NCBI GenBank assembly: GCA_036502575.1
Contig: DASXYL010000008.1
Location: 207,059 to 271,058, forward strand
Length of the DNA stretch: 64,000 bases
DNA from: DASXRA01 sp036502575
Lineage (GTDB): Bacteria; Actinomycetota; Actinomycetes; Mycobacteriales; Jatrophihabitantaceae
Reading direction: 5' to 3'
Position 1 is the first letter of the stretch, and each line of letters starts with the position of its first letter. A model generated the notes under the pieces. The model ran no database searches and was not told the DNA's origin. It was given only the letters and a program-made list of their open reading frames with translations. The position numbers and the translations under genes were made by a program. Below are positions 42,868 through 51,573 of this stretch, piece after piece.

Positions 42868-43668
42868 TTGCGCCAGCTACGCCAACCACGACTTGCGGAG
42901 ATCGTCGCCGCCAGCTTGCGTGACGACATACTCACCGGCCGGTTGAAGGAAGGCGATCTGCTGCCGCGGCAGGAACACCTGTTCAAGGAGTTCCGGGTAA
43001 GCCTGCCCGCCGTGCGGGAGGCCATGCGCATCCTCGAGACCGAGGGCTTGATCTCGGTGCGGCGCGGCAACGTGGGTGGTGCGGTGGTACACCTGCCGAC
43101 GCCCGAACGAACGGCGCAGATGATCAGCATGGTGCTCCAGTCCCGCGGCACGACGGCTGATGACGTCAGCGGAGCACTGCTGCGCATCGAGCCGATCTGC
43201 GCCGGCATGTGCGCCGAGCGTCCCGATCGGCTCAAGCAGGTCGTCCCGCAGCTTCGCGAGGTCATCGAAGCCCAGGAAGCCGAATTCGACGACGTCGCGC
43301 AGTGGAACCACAACGCGCGGCGTTTCCACGAGACGCTGGTCGCCAAGTGCGGCAGCGAGACGATGATTGTGCTCGTCGGCTCGCTCGAGGCAATCTGGTC
43401 GGCGCACGAGACCTCCGTGTGGGATGACGCTCGGCAGGGCGCCGAGGAACTACCCCCGGATTCGCCCATGGCGAAGAAGACGCGGCGAGCGGCGCTGCGT
43501 GATCACGAGAAGCTCCTGGCGGCGATCGAGGCCGGCAACCAGGATCGTGCCGTCACGCTCGCGGCCGCCCACCTGACGGCGACCCGCCGAAGCACGCTCG
43601 CGACGAGCAAGCACGCGACCATCCAGGCGAACCTCGTCGGCGGGATCGATCTGTCCGCCGCCCTGTAG
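42868..43668 (+). CDS. GntR family (FadR/FCD subfamily) transcriptional regulator
   Basis: 266 residues from the TTG at 42868, which has AAGGAG 6 nt upstream; an in-frame GTG at 42835 would add 11 residues but has no site. Winged HTH: LAEIVAASLRDDILTGRLKEG, FRVSLPAVREAMRILETEGL, VRRGNVGGAVV. The FCD domain has the helical set with metal-ligand-like ERPDRL, NARRFHETLVAKCGSE and ALRDHEKLLAAIEAG. FCD regulators sense organic acids or acyl-CoAs. It sits behind repeat copy 2 and before VOC/SDR genes, so it probably controls this right part of the island. Confidence 0.93.
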   Translation: MRQLRQPRLAEIVAASLRDDILTGRLKEGDLLPRQEHLFKEFRVSLPAVREAMRILETEGLISVRRGNVGGAVVHLPTPERTAQMISMVLQSRGTTADDVSGALLRIEPICAGMCAERPDRLKQVVPQLREVIEAQEAEFDDVAQWNHNARRFHETLVAKCGSETMIVLVGSLEAIWSAHETSVWDDARQGAEELPPDSPMAKKTRRAALRDHEKLLAAIEAGNQDRAVTLAAAHLTATRRSTLATSKHATIQANLVGGIDLSAAL

Positions 43669-43687
43669 GGCTGTCACTCCAACCACC

Positions 43688-43723
43688 ACGACGGGCGATC
43701 GCTTCGCAGCGAACGCCCGTCGT
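43688..43723. terminator. Strong hairpin after the GntR gene
   Basis: ACGACGGGCG (43688-43697) pairs with CGCCCGTCGT (43714-43723), and inside it TCGCT pairs with AGCGA around a TCGC loop, with one A/A mismatch. No U-tract follows, as is common for high-GC actinobacterial terminators. Confidence 0.7.
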
Positions 43724-43758
43724 TGACAGCGCTTCGCCAAACAACCTATCTTTATACT
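43723..43758 (+). promoter_or_regulatory. Promoter of the VOC-SDR pair
   Basis: TTGACA at 43723-43728, then 18 nt, then TATCTT at 43747-43752; a second -10 candidate TATACT lies at 43753-43758. ACCTA and TAGGT (43745-43769) form a loose inverted repeat. The gene start is at 43797. Confidence 0.5.
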
Positions 43759-43796
43759 TTTAGTAGGTCCAGGCGACCGCGTCGAAGCAGGGAGCA

Positions 43797-44384
43797 ATGG
43801 AACCGTTCGATGTGCTCGCCTTCTCACACATCGGTTTCGTGGTCGAGAGCATCGACGACTTCCGCTCATCCTGGGGTTCGCTGCTGGGCCTGGACGACTG
43901 GCTCGTCCGCGACGTGGGTCAACCGGGCGGGCAGGTTCAGCTCCATGGCGAGATCGTCGGCGGACCGACCCGGTCCCGCGTTGCCTTCACCAAGTTCCGG
44001 GGCACGTCGATCGAGCTGATCGAGCCGGTCGACGGACGCTCCGATGCCGCCGAGTGGCTGAGTAGCAACGGGGGCGGCGTACAGCACATCGGCGTCTGGG
44101 TCAGAGATCTACCTCTGGAGCTCGAACGGCTAGGCAGCGAGATCGAAATCAGTTACTCCTCGGCGACGCTTCTCCCCGGTCTCGCGGCCCGTCCGGTCGC
44201 GGCCACGGTGGGTACCCCCGAGGCTCCGGTTCGACCACCCTTCTGGGCCTATGTCGAACCGCTCACCGGCAACGCCCGCTGGTCACTCGAACTGCTGGAC
44301 GCGAAGTTCGCAGCCGACTTTCACGCCTACTACGGCGATTACGCCTACTACCCGGGCGAGCTGCCGGACACGACGACGTTGTAA
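43797..44384 (+). CDS. VOC (glyoxalase/methylmalonyl-CoA epimerase-like) protein
   Basis: 195 residues. Two beta-alpha-beta-beta-beta units with metal-ligand candidates: His in FSHIGFVVESIDD, Glu in TSIELIEPVDG, His in VQHIGVWVRDLP, and a C-terminal Glu in WSLELLDAK. This His-Glu-His-Glu order fits epimerases, glyoxalases and extradiol-like enzymes. An epimerase or isomerase of a CoA ester is plausible in this context. ATG preceded by CAGGGAGCA. Followed 20 bp later by a FabG-like SDR in the same transcript. Confidence 0.88.
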   Translation: MEPFDVLAFSHIGFVVESIDDFRSSWGSLLGLDDWLVRDVGQPGGQVQLHGEIVGGPTRSRVAFTKFRGTSIELIEPVDGRSDAAEWLSSNGGGVQHIGVWVRDLPLELERLGSEIEISYSSATLLPGLAARPVAATVGTPEAPVRPPFWAYVEPLTGNARWSLELLDAKFAADFHAYYGDYAYYPGELPDTTTL

Positions 44385-44404
44385 CGACGCCAGAGGAGCA
44401 AGGT

Positions 44405-45166
44405 ATGGGCAATCAAGTGCAGCGAACCGCCATCGTGACCGGGGCCGCCCGCGGCATCGGGGCGGCAATAGCGACCCGGCTGGGGCGCGACGGGTTCGCC
44501 GTCGGGGTGCTCGACCGGGACGAGCAGTCCGGCCACGAGGTCGTCTCCGAGATCGTCGCGCACGGCGCCAAAGCCATCGCGGTCGGCGCGGACGTCAGCG
44601 ACCCCGATCAGGTACGGGCCGGCGTGGAACGGGTCGCCGCCGAATTGGGCGAACCGACCGTCCTGGTCAACAACGCCGGCATCACCAGGGACAACCTCTT
44701 GTTCCGAATGAGCGAGGACGACTGGGACGCCGTCATGAACGTGCACCTGCGCGGGTCGTTTCTCATGTCGCGAGCGGTGCAGGGCTACATGACCGAAGCG
44801 CAGTGGGGCCGAATCGTCAACGTGTCCAGCACCTCGGCGCTGGGCAATCGCGGGCAGGCGAACTACTCGGCCGCGAAGGCCGGCATCCAAGGCCTCACGA
44901 AGACCCTGGCCATCGAGCTCGGGAAGTTCTGCGTCACCGTGAACGCGGTCGCGCCTGGATTCATCGAGACCGACATGACTGCGGCAACCGCGACTCGTAT
45001 GGGAGTCTCCTTCGAGGACTACAAGGCGGCGGCGGTAGCCGCGATTCCGGTCGCCCGGGTCGGGCAGCCGACCGACATCGCGAACACCGTCGCGTTCTTC
45101 GTTCAGGACGAGGCATCGTTCGTGTCCGGTCAAGTGATCTACGTCGCCGGCGGACCCCGCGCCTAA
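44405..45166 (+). CDS. FabG-like SDR (3-oxoacyl reductase / 3-hydroxyacyl-CoA dehydrogenase type)
   Basis: 253 residues: IVTGAARGIGAAIATRLG, VLDRDEQSG, TVLVNNAGITRDNLLFRM, VNVSSTSALGNRGQANYSAAKAG (Ser and Tyr/Lys) and a C-terminal SFVSGQVIYVAGGPR. Very FabG-like including NAGITRDNLL. In a degradative island it more likely oxidises a 3-hydroxyacyl-CoA (inference). Preceded by AGGAGCAAGGT. Its TAA overlaps the TAG of the convergent ligase gene. Confidence 0.95.
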   Translation: MGNQVQRTAIVTGAARGIGAAIATRLGRDGFAVGVLDRDEQSGHEVVSEIVAHGAKAIAVGADVSDPDQVRAGVERVAAELGEPTVLVNNAGITRDNLLFRMSEDDWDAVMNVHLRGSFLMSRAVQGYMTEAQWGRIVNVSSTSALGNRGQANYSAAKAGIQGLTKTLAIELGKFCVTVNAVAPGFIETDMTAATATRMGVSFEDYKAAAVAAIPVARVGQPTDIANTVAFFVQDEASFVSGQVIYVAGGPRA

Positions 45167-46764
45167 CCCGGTTGGCCGTCTCGCAGGCGTCGCTTCAGCA
45201 CCTTGCCGGTCGCGTTACGTGGCAGATCGTCGACGAACACCACGCTCCTGGGCACCTTGAAGTTGGCCAGGCGTTCCCGGCACCAGGCGATGATGTCGTC
45301 TTCTGCCACCACCACCCCCGGCCGCCGAATCACGTAGGCCCGACCGACCTCACCCAGGCGGTCGTCCGGGACGCCCACGACGGCCACCTCGGACACGGCC
45401 TCGTGATGGGCCAGGGCTTGCTCGACCTCGGCCGGGTACACATTGAAACCACCGACGATGATCATGTCACCGAGGCGGTCGGTGATGCGGAGGTTGCCAC
45501 CGTCGTCCAGGCTTCCGACATCGCCGGTGTGCAGCCAGCCGTCGTCGTCGATCGCGCGCGCGGTCGCTGATTCGTCGTCGAAATAGCCCCTGGTCACGTT
45601 GTACCCGCGGATCACCACCTCACCGGCGTCACCGTCGGGCACCGGGGCACCGGCCCGGTCGACGATCCGCAGCTCCACCCCGGGCAACGGCCGACCGTTG
45701 GTCTCGGCCACCGTGGCCGGTCCGTCGGAGGGGCGGCACATCGTCGCGGTGCCGCAGCACTCGGTCAGGCCGTACGCCGTGACGAACGTCTTGAACGGCA
45801 GCTCCGCATGCACGCGTAGCACCATCGCCATCGGCACCACGGCTGCGCCGGTCGCGGCCATCCGCAGGGAGCTGAGATCGAACTTCTCCCGGTCCGGGTG
45901 GTCGAGGATGCTGTTGTAGATGGTCGGCGGACCGTTCATCACACTGACCCGCTCGGCCTCGATCAGGGCCATCGCGTCGCGCGCGTCGAACGTCGCCATC
46001 GGAACGATGGTCGCGCCGCGCAACAGGCTGGCGATCATCCCGGCCTTGTTGCCGCCGCCGTGGAAGAACGGCAGCGTGACGAGGTAGCGGTCGCCCTCCT
46101 GAAGACCGGCGATGTCACTCCACGACTCGTACACCCGCACACTCTGCCCGTGGGTCAGCTGCACGCCCTTGGGGTGGCCGGTCGTGCCCGAGGTGAAGAT
46201 AATGTCCGAGACGTCGTCGGGAGCGACGTCATCACCGACGGCCGCCGCCGCCTCGGGCGTTACCTGCTCCGCGCGGTCGAGCAGCGCCCGCCACGAGATG
46301 CCGTCGCTGAACCCGCCGTCCGACGGATCGTCCAGGCGGATCACCGTCTCGAGATCGGGCGGCCTCGGGCCGGCGGCCGCGAGCATCGCGAGGTAGTCGT
46401 TGCCGAGGAAGCCGTTCTCGACGAGGAGCATCCGCGCCCCGGACTTCTCCAGCACGTAGCGGGCTTCGGGGCCCTTGAACCGGGTGTTCACCGGGACCAC
46501 GATCGCGCCGACGGAGTAGAGGGCCATCGCCGAAACCACCCAGCGCAGGCTGTTCGGGGCCCAGATCGCCACGCGGTCCCCTGGGCGCAGCCCGGCAGCC
46601 AACAGGCCGCGGGCGGTTGTCGTCACCTGCTCGCCCAGGTCCTCGTACGTCACCCGGTTCAGGCCGTCGACAACCGCCTCCCGTTCGCCGAAACGCGCGA
46701 CACCGGAACGCACCAACTGCGGCAGGGTCTGCGGTGAGACTCGCGGTAACGGCGCGGTCGACAT
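45163..46764 (-). CDS. Acyl-CoA synthetase (FadD3-like class I adenylate-forming enzyme)
   Basis: 533 residues. IIFTSGTTGHPKGVQLTHGQ (A3), TAYGLTECCGTATMC (A5), HTGDVGSLDDGGNLRITDR (A7/A8), MIIVGGFNVYPAEVEQAL, and LPRNATGKVLKRRL with the A10 Lys. The overall pattern resembles FadD3-type ligases that load steroid ring-degradation acids; other ring acids are equally possible. Its promoter region holds the TAAGATAGC element in its own direction (46814-46822). Confidence 0.94.
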   Translation of the reverse strand: MSTAPLPRVSPQTLPQLVRSGVARFGEREAVVDGLNRVTYEDLGEQVTTTARGLLAAGLRPGDRVAIWAPNSLRWVVSAMALYSVGAIVVPVNTRFKGPEARYVLEKSGARMLLVENGFLGNDYLAMLAAAGPRPPDLETVIRLDDPSDGGFSDGISWRALLDRAEQVTPEAAAAVGDDVAPDDVSDIIFTSGTTGHPKGVQLTHGQSVRVYESWSDIAGLQEGDRYLVTLPFFHGGGNKAGMIASLLRGATIVPMATFDARDAMALIEAERVSVMNGPPTIYNSILDHPDREKFDLSSLRMAATGAAVVPMAMVLRVHAELPFKTFVTAYGLTECCGTATMCRPSDGPATVAETNGRPLPGVELRIVDRAGAPVPDGDAGEVVIRGYNVTRGYFDDESATARAIDDDGWLHTGDVGSLDDGGNLRITDRLGDMIIVGGFNVYPAEVEQALAHHEAVSEVAVVGVPDDRLGEVGRAYVIRRPGVVVAEDDIIAWCRERLANFKVPRSVVFVDDLPRNATGKVLKRRLRDGQPG

Positions 46765-46813
46765 CTGCGGCTCCAGTCAATGTTCGGCGCGGTACCCGAT
46801 CCTGCCATTATTG

Positions 46814-46822
46814 CTATCTTAC
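46814..46822 (-). promoter_or_regulatory. TAAGATAGC element upstream of the ligase gene
   Basis: GCTATCTTA on the plus strand, in the 92-bp gap before the minus-strand ligase; 50 nt from its ATG. The orientation towards the gene is the same as at 19506 and 34626. Confidence 0.45.
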
Positions 46823-46856
46823 AAGTAATGGACAAGCGCCCCGACTGGTGTCCAGA

Positions 46857-47297
46857 TCAGCCCGCCGGCCGACCGAGCAGCGCTCGGGACACATCCCCTA
46901 TGTCGACCATCCCGACGAGTTCGGCGTCGTCCATCACCGGCAGGTGTCGGAACCGGCCGCCGATCATCGACTCCGCTGCATCCCGGATGCTCGTCCGGGG
47001 GGTGCAGAAGGTCAGGTTGCTGGTCATCAGGTCACGGATCCGGACGTCGTTGACGTCCTTGCCGTCAGCCACCGCATCGACGATGTCGGCCTCGGTGATG
47101 AGGCCGATCGGCTGCTTGCCCTCGTTGTTGTCGAGGACTACCAGGGCCGACGCGCCCGCATGTTTCATCAGGTACGCAGCCGCGGCCAGGTGGGCGTCGC
47201 GCTCCACGGTCGTCAGCGCTGGTCGCATGACCTCCGCGACGGTCTCCTCGACCGGCGACTGCGACGGGATCGGGTTCTGCTGGGAGGGGTCCGCCAT
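46857..47297 (-). CDS. Two-CBS-domain protein
   Basis: 146 residues, two CBS domains and nothing else: TVAEVMRPALTTVERDAHLA to ALVVLDNNEGKQPIGLITEAD, and VRIRDLMTSNLTFCTPRTSI to RHLPVMDDAELVGMVDIGD. CBS pairs bind adenine nucleotides and usually regulate a partner. Such standalone proteins are frequent in actinobacteria and often stress-linked. No partner gene is adjacent. It marks the end of the catabolic island. Confidence 0.93.
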   Translation of the reverse strand: MADPSQQNPIPSQSPVEETVAEVMRPALTTVERDAHLAAAAYLMKHAGASALVVLDNNEGKQPIGLITEADIVDAVADGKDVNDVRIRDLMTSNLTFCTPRTSIRDAAESMIGGRFRHLPVMDDAELVGMVDIGDVSRALLGRPAG

Positions 47298-47554
47298 GAT
47301 CCACTCGATTTCCGAGGACCTCGACGAGATCCCCTTAGAGATCCGACATATTCGTGCGCAACGAACGCGGACCCTACGGCATTCCGGCGACCGGAGGGTG
47401 GACGCCCGACGACGGGTTCCTACGCACCCGCCTCCCCACTCCGCCGCATCTTGTCGCGCATCGACTCATACCGGCCGCTATACCGTTGGCCCGCGTGTAG
47501 CGTCCGTTGCGGTATCCGATGGTCACATCTTCTCCGATCCGTGGACGCGCAGCC
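47298..47554. other. 257-bp intergenic region before the LAL regulator
   Basis: Divergent gap between the CBS and LAL genes. It contains the inverted repeat TTCGT-N5-ACGAA (47351-47365) and no recognisable gene. Promoters for both neighbours must lie here, but no clear -10/-35 pair is visible. Confidence 0.35.
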
Positions 47555-50296
47555 ATGCTGAGAGGCCGGCGCGAGGAGACCGCCGTGCTCGACGAGCTGG
47601 TCGAGGCCGTTCGCGGAGGGGCCGGCCGAGCCCTGGTCGTACGCGGCGAGGCTGGTATGGGCAAGACCGCGCTGCTGGACTACCTGGTCGAGCAGGCGTC
47701 GGGGTGCCGGGTGCTGCGCGCGGCCGGTGTGCAGTCGGAGATGGAGCTGGCGTACGCCGGGTTGCATCAGCTGTGCGCGCCGATGCTGGATCGCCTGGAG
47801 CGTTTGCCGGAACCGCAGCGCGACGCGCTGCGGACCGCGTTCGGCGCCAGCGCCGGTCCCCCGCCGGACCGGTTCTTCGTCGGGCTGGCGGTCTTGAACC
47901 TGCTCTCGGACGCGGCCGAGGACCAGCCGCTGATCTGCCTGGTCGACGACGAGCAGTGGCTCGACCGCGCGTCGGCGCAGGTGCTGGCGTTCGTGGCGCG
48001 GCGCCTGGAGGCGGAATCGGTCGGGCTGGTCTTCGCCGCACGGGTTCCGAGTGACGAGTTCGCGGGGTTGCCGGAGCTGGTGGTCGAGGGCTTGTCCGAC
48101 GGAGATGCGCGGGCCCTTCTGGACGCGGTGTTGACCGGGCCGCTGGACGCCCAGGTCCGCGACCAGATCGTGGCCGAGACCCGCGGGAACCCGCTGGCGT
48201 TGGTGGAGCTGCCCCGGGGGTTGACCCCGGCCGAGCTGGCGGGCGGGTTCGCGCTGCCCGGCCCGGTACCGCTGTCCGGGCGGATCGAGGACAGCTTCCG
48301 GCGCCGCCTCGACGGCCTCCCGGCCCAGACTCGGGAGCTGCTGCTGGTCGCAGCAGCCGACCCCGTGGGCGACCCGCTGCTGGTGTGGCGGGCGGCGCAG
48401 CGACTGGGAATCCCCGTTCACGCCGTGACCCCGGCCACCGACGCCGAGCTGATCGAGTTCGGGGCCCGCGTGCGGTTCCGGCACCCCCTGGTGCGTTCGG
48501 CCGTCTACCGGTCCGCGGCGCTTCAGGAGCGACGGAAGGTGCACTGCGCGCTCGCCGAAGCGACCGATCCGGACGTCGACCCCGACCGGTGGGCCTGGCA
48601 CCTCGCCCACGCCGCGCCCGGACCGGACGAGGGCGTCGCCGAGGAGCTGGAGCGTTCCGCCGGTCGCGCGCAGGCGCGCGGAGGCTTGGCCGCGGCGGCC
48701 GCGTTCCTCGAGAAGGCGGCGGTGCTGACTCCGGACCTGGTGCGCCGGGCGCAGCGCCTGCTCGCGGCGGCCCGGGCCAAGCGCGAAGTCGGTGCGCTCG
48801 ACGAGGCTCTGGGACTGCTGGTCGCGGTCGAGGCCGGCCCGCTCGACGCGCTGCAGACCGCCGAGGTCGAGTACCTGCGCGGACAGATCGCCTTGATGCA
48901 GCAACGCAGCGCCGACGCGGCTGCGCTGCTGCTCGGCGCGGCCCGACGCCTCGAGCCGATCGACGCCGGCTTGGCCCGCGAGCCACACCTCGAGGCACTC
49001 GGCGCGGCGATCTGGGCCGGCGACCTGGACGGTTCGGGCGCTGTACGGGAAGCCGCGAAGGCCGCGCGTTCCGCGCCGCCGGGTCCCGAGCCGGCGCGGG
49101 TGGTCGACGTCTTGCTCGACGCGTTCGCGCTGCGGTTGACCGAGGGGTACGCGGCCGCCGCGCCGACGCTGACCCGGGCCCTCGAGCTGGCGAGCGCGCC
49201 GAGCGTCGCCACGGACGAGGGCGGGCGCTGGCTCTGGCTCACCGGCGGACGAGGCGGCGCGATCGTCGCCCTCGAGGTGTGGGATGCCGACTCCGCGCAC
49301 ACCCTGGCCGCTCGCCTGGTCCAGTTCGCACGTGACGCGGGCGCGGTCGTCCGCCTGCAGCTCGCACTCAACACGCTCGCCTGGACCCACCTTCTCGCCG
49401 GCGAGCTGACCTCGGCCGCCCTGCTGATCGAAGAGGACCGCCTGATCGCCGAGGCGACCGGGAACCCGTCACTCGGGAACGCCGAGATGACACTCGCGGC
49501 TTGGCGGGGCGACGAGGCGTCGGCGTCCGAGCTGATCGAGGCCGCGTTGCAGGAGGCGACCGCGCGCGGTCTGGGCCGCACGGTCGACTTCGCCACCTAC
49601 GCGCGTTCGGTGCTCAACAACGGCCTCGGTCGCCACGACATCGCGCGCGATGCCGCCGGCCAGGTACTCGAGCGCGATCAAATGGGCTACGCGCCCTTCG
49701 TGATACCGGAGTTGGCCGAGGCGGCGTCCCGGACCGGCGACACCGAGCTGATCAGGACCGCACTCGCGGAGCTGTCCGAGCGCACGCGGACCACGCCGAA
49801 CGAGTGGTCACTAGGGATCGAGGCCCGCGTCCGGGCCCTGCTCAGCGAGGGCGACGTCGCCGACGGCCTCTACCGCGAGTCGATCGCTCGGCTCGGGCGG
49901 ACCCGCGTCCGGGTGCAGCTCGCGCGCGGGCACCTGCTCTACGGCGAGTGGCTGCGCCGTGAACGCCGCCGCGTCGACGCCCGCGAACAACTGCGCACCG
50001 CCCACGACCTGTTCACCTCGATGGGGGTCGAGGCGTTCGCCGAGCGGGCCCGCCGCGAGCTGCTGGCCACCGGCGAGACCGTCCGCAAACGCACCGTGGA
50101 GACGCGCGACGAGCTCACCGCCCAGGAGACCCAGATCGCCTGGCTGGCTCGCGACGGACTGTCCAACCCCGAGATCGGCGTCCGGCTGTTCATCAGCCCG
50201 CGCACCGTCAAGTACCACCTGCGCAAGGTTTTCGCCAAGCTCGACATCACCTCCCGCAACGAGCTCGAGCGCGTCCTGCCTCGCGAATCGCGCTGA
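47555..50296 (+). CDS. LuxR-family ATPase regulator (LAL type)
   Basis: About 913 residues. N-terminal AAA-like ATPase: MLRGRREETAVLDELVEAV, Walker A GEAGMGKTALLDYL, Walker B LICLVDDEQWLD. A long alpha-helical TPR-like middle part follows, and a C-terminal LuxR HTH: LTAQETQIAWLARDGLSNPE, ISPRTVKYHLRKVFAKLDIT. LAL proteins are large ATP-dependent activators. ATG at 47555 matches the family N-terminus; in-frame TTG (47507) and ATG (47519) are alternatives without ribosome sites. Target genes unknown; the flanking genes are not an obvious pathway. Confidence 0.93.
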   Translation: MLRGRREETAVLDELVEAVRGGAGRALVVRGEAGMGKTALLDYLVEQASGCRVLRAAGVQSEMELAYAGLHQLCAPMLDRLERLPEPQRDALRTAFGASAGPPPDRFFVGLAVLNLLSDAAEDQPLICLVDDEQWLDRASAQVLAFVARRLEAESVGLVFAARVPSDEFAGLPELVVEGLSDGDARALLDAVLTGPLDAQVRDQIVAETRGNPLALVELPRGLTPAELAGGFALPGPVPLSGRIEDSFRRRLDGLPAQTRELLLVAAADPVGDPLLVWRAAQRLGIPVHAVTPATDAELIEFGARVRFRHPLVRSAVYRSAALQERRKVHCALAEATDPDVDPDRWAWHLAHAAPGPDEGVAEELERSAGRAQARGGLAAAAAFLEKAAVLTPDLVRRAQRLLAAARAKREVGALDEALGLLVAVEAGPLDALQTAEVEYLRGQIALMQQRSADAAALLLGAARRLEPIDAGLAREPHLEALGAAIWAGDLDGSGAVREAAKAARSAPPGPEPARVVDVLLDAFALRLTEGYAAAAPTLTRALELASAPSVATDEGGRWLWLTGGRGGAIVALEVWDADSAHTLAARLVQFARDAGAVVRLQLALNTLAWTHLLAGELTSAALLIEEDRLIAEATGNPSLGNAEMTLAAWRGDEASASELIEAALQEATARGLGRTVDFATYARSVLNNGLGRHDIARDAAGQVLERDQMGYAPFVIPELAEAASRTGDTELIRTALAELSERTRTTPNEWSLGIEARVRALLSEGDVADGLYRESIARLGRTRVRVQLARGHLLYGEWLRRERRRVDAREQLRTAHDLFTSMGVEAFAERARRELLATGETVRKRTVETRDELTAQETQIAWLARDGLSNPEIGVRLFISPRTVKYHLRKVFAKLDITSRNELERVLPRESR

Positions 50297-50374
50297 GCCC
50301 TCCTCGCACTGTCCCGTGGGCGGATGCGAGCGCGACGCCCCAGGAATAAGACTGCCTATCGCCACCCTTAAATG

Positions 50375-50388
50375 ATTGACGCGTCAAT
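50375..50388. promoter_or_regulatory. 14-bp perfect palindrome before the MarR gene
   Basis: ATTGACGCGTCAAT, 8 nt before the GTG of the MarR gene, so binding would block its initiation. A probable autoregulatory MarR operator. Confidence 0.65.
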
Positions 50389-50396
50389 GAGATGGG

Positions 50397-50909
50397 GTGC
50401 GAATCGTGAGGGATGGCAACCGAACTGCCGGTACCGCCACCCGGCGGCGGCTGACCTCGACGCAGCTCGCCACGTGGCGATCGCTGGTCGATACGACGGC
50501 TGAGCTTCGCCGAATCCTGGGGGCGCAGTTGCTGCACGAGACCGGTCTCTCGCCGGCCGACTATCAGGTGCTGCTGCCGTTGCACGAGGCGGAGGGCCGG
50601 TCGCTGCGGTCATCGGACCTGGCCGCGACGATCGACTGGGAGCGCAGCCGGCTCTCGCACCACCTCGCCCGGATGGAGCGACGCGATCTGATCCGGCGCG
50701 ACGAATGCGTCACCGACAACCGCGGCGCCGAGGTCTCGCTCACCGCCGCCGGAGCGGAGGCGTTTCGCCGGGCGACCGCGCCGCACACCAGAGCCATCAA
50801 GAAGAACTTCGCCGACGCGTTGACGCCCGAGCAGTTCGACGCGCTCGCCGACATCCTGCAGGCGCTGCAGAGCCACCTGAGTCTCTCCGATCCCGGGGAG
50901 CGGTCATGA
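50397..50909 (+). CDS. MarR family transcriptional regulator
   Basis: 170 residues. Winged helix: GLSPADYQVLLPLHEAEGRS, LRSSDLAATIDWERSRLSHH, MERRDLIRRDECVTDNRGAEV. Start GTG at 50397 or GTG at 50406. The ATG of the next gene overlaps the stop (ATGA), so it is the first gene of an operon with an NADP-reductase-like and an LLM gene. It presumably represses this operon by binding the palindrome at 50375-50388. Confidence 0.92.
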   Translation: MRIVRDGNRTAGTATRRRLTSTQLATWRSLVDTTAELRRILGAQLLHETGLSPADYQVLLPLHEAEGRSLRSSDLAATIDWERSRLSHHLARMERRDLIRRDECVTDNRGAEVSLTAAGAEAFRRATAPHTRAIKKNFADALTPEQFDALADILQALQSHLSLSDPGERS

Positions 50910-51547
50910 CGTCGCCGCGGATCGCCGTACTGGGTGCAGGCCACGTCGGCCCGGTGATCGCGCGGGTCGCGCTCGCCGCGGGCTACCCCGTGTCGATCGC
51001 AGCGTCGGGCGACCCGGAGGAGATCGCGCTCATCACCGAGTTCCTCGCCCCCGGAGCCGAGCCCCGATGGGCGGCCGATGCGGTCGAGGACGCCGACATC
51101 GTCGTGCTGGCCATCCCGCTGCACAAGTTCGCGACGTTCGACCCGGCGCTCGTGGCCGGCAGGATCGTAGTCGACATCATGAACTACTGGCCGCCCATCG
51201 ACGGCGTGCAGGAGATGTTCGAAGATCCCCGGTACGGCAGCAGCGAGATCGTTGCGCATCGCCTCGCCCGGTCGACGATCGTCAAGACGCTCAACCACAT
51301 GGGCTACCACGAGCTGGAGGACGAACGCCGCCCGGCGGCCGCGCCGGACCGTCGCGCTCTCGGCGTCGCCAGTGACGACCTCGGCGCGCGCGACCTGGTG
51401 GCGGAAGTCGTCGAACGCATCGGCTACGACACGGTCCGGCTGGACAGCCTGCGCGCCGGACGCCTCCTCCAACCCGGCGGTCCGGTGTTCGGCGCGCAGC
51501 TGCGCCGATCCGAGTTCGAGCTGGCCGTGCAGGCCGAAGCCGCCTAA
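50906..51547 (+). CDS. NADPH-dependent F420-reductase-like NAD(P)-binding protein
   Basis: 213 residues. Rossmann start PRIAVLGAGHVGPVIARVAL, then VVLAIPLHKFATFDPALVAG, VVDIMNYWPPIDG and VKTLNHMGYHELEDE, as in the F420_oxidored (NADPH:F420 reductase) family. VKTLNHMGYHEL resembles the 'KAFN' cofactor segment of that family. It probably moves hydride between NADPH and a deazaflavin or flavin for the downstream LLM enzyme. Coupled to MarR by ATGA. Confidence 0.85.
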   Translation: MTSPRIAVLGAGHVGPVIARVALAAGYPVSIAASGDPEEIALITEFLAPGAEPRWAADAVEDADIVVLAIPLHKFATFDPALVAGRIVVDIMNYWPPIDGVQEMFEDPRYGSSEIVAHRLARSTIVKTLNHMGYHELEDERRPAAAPDRRALGVASDDLGARDLVAEVVERIGYDTVRLDSLRAGRLLQPGGPVFGAQLRRSEFELAVQAEAA

Positions 51548-51573
51548 CCATCTATCAGACAGAGGTTTGCAGC

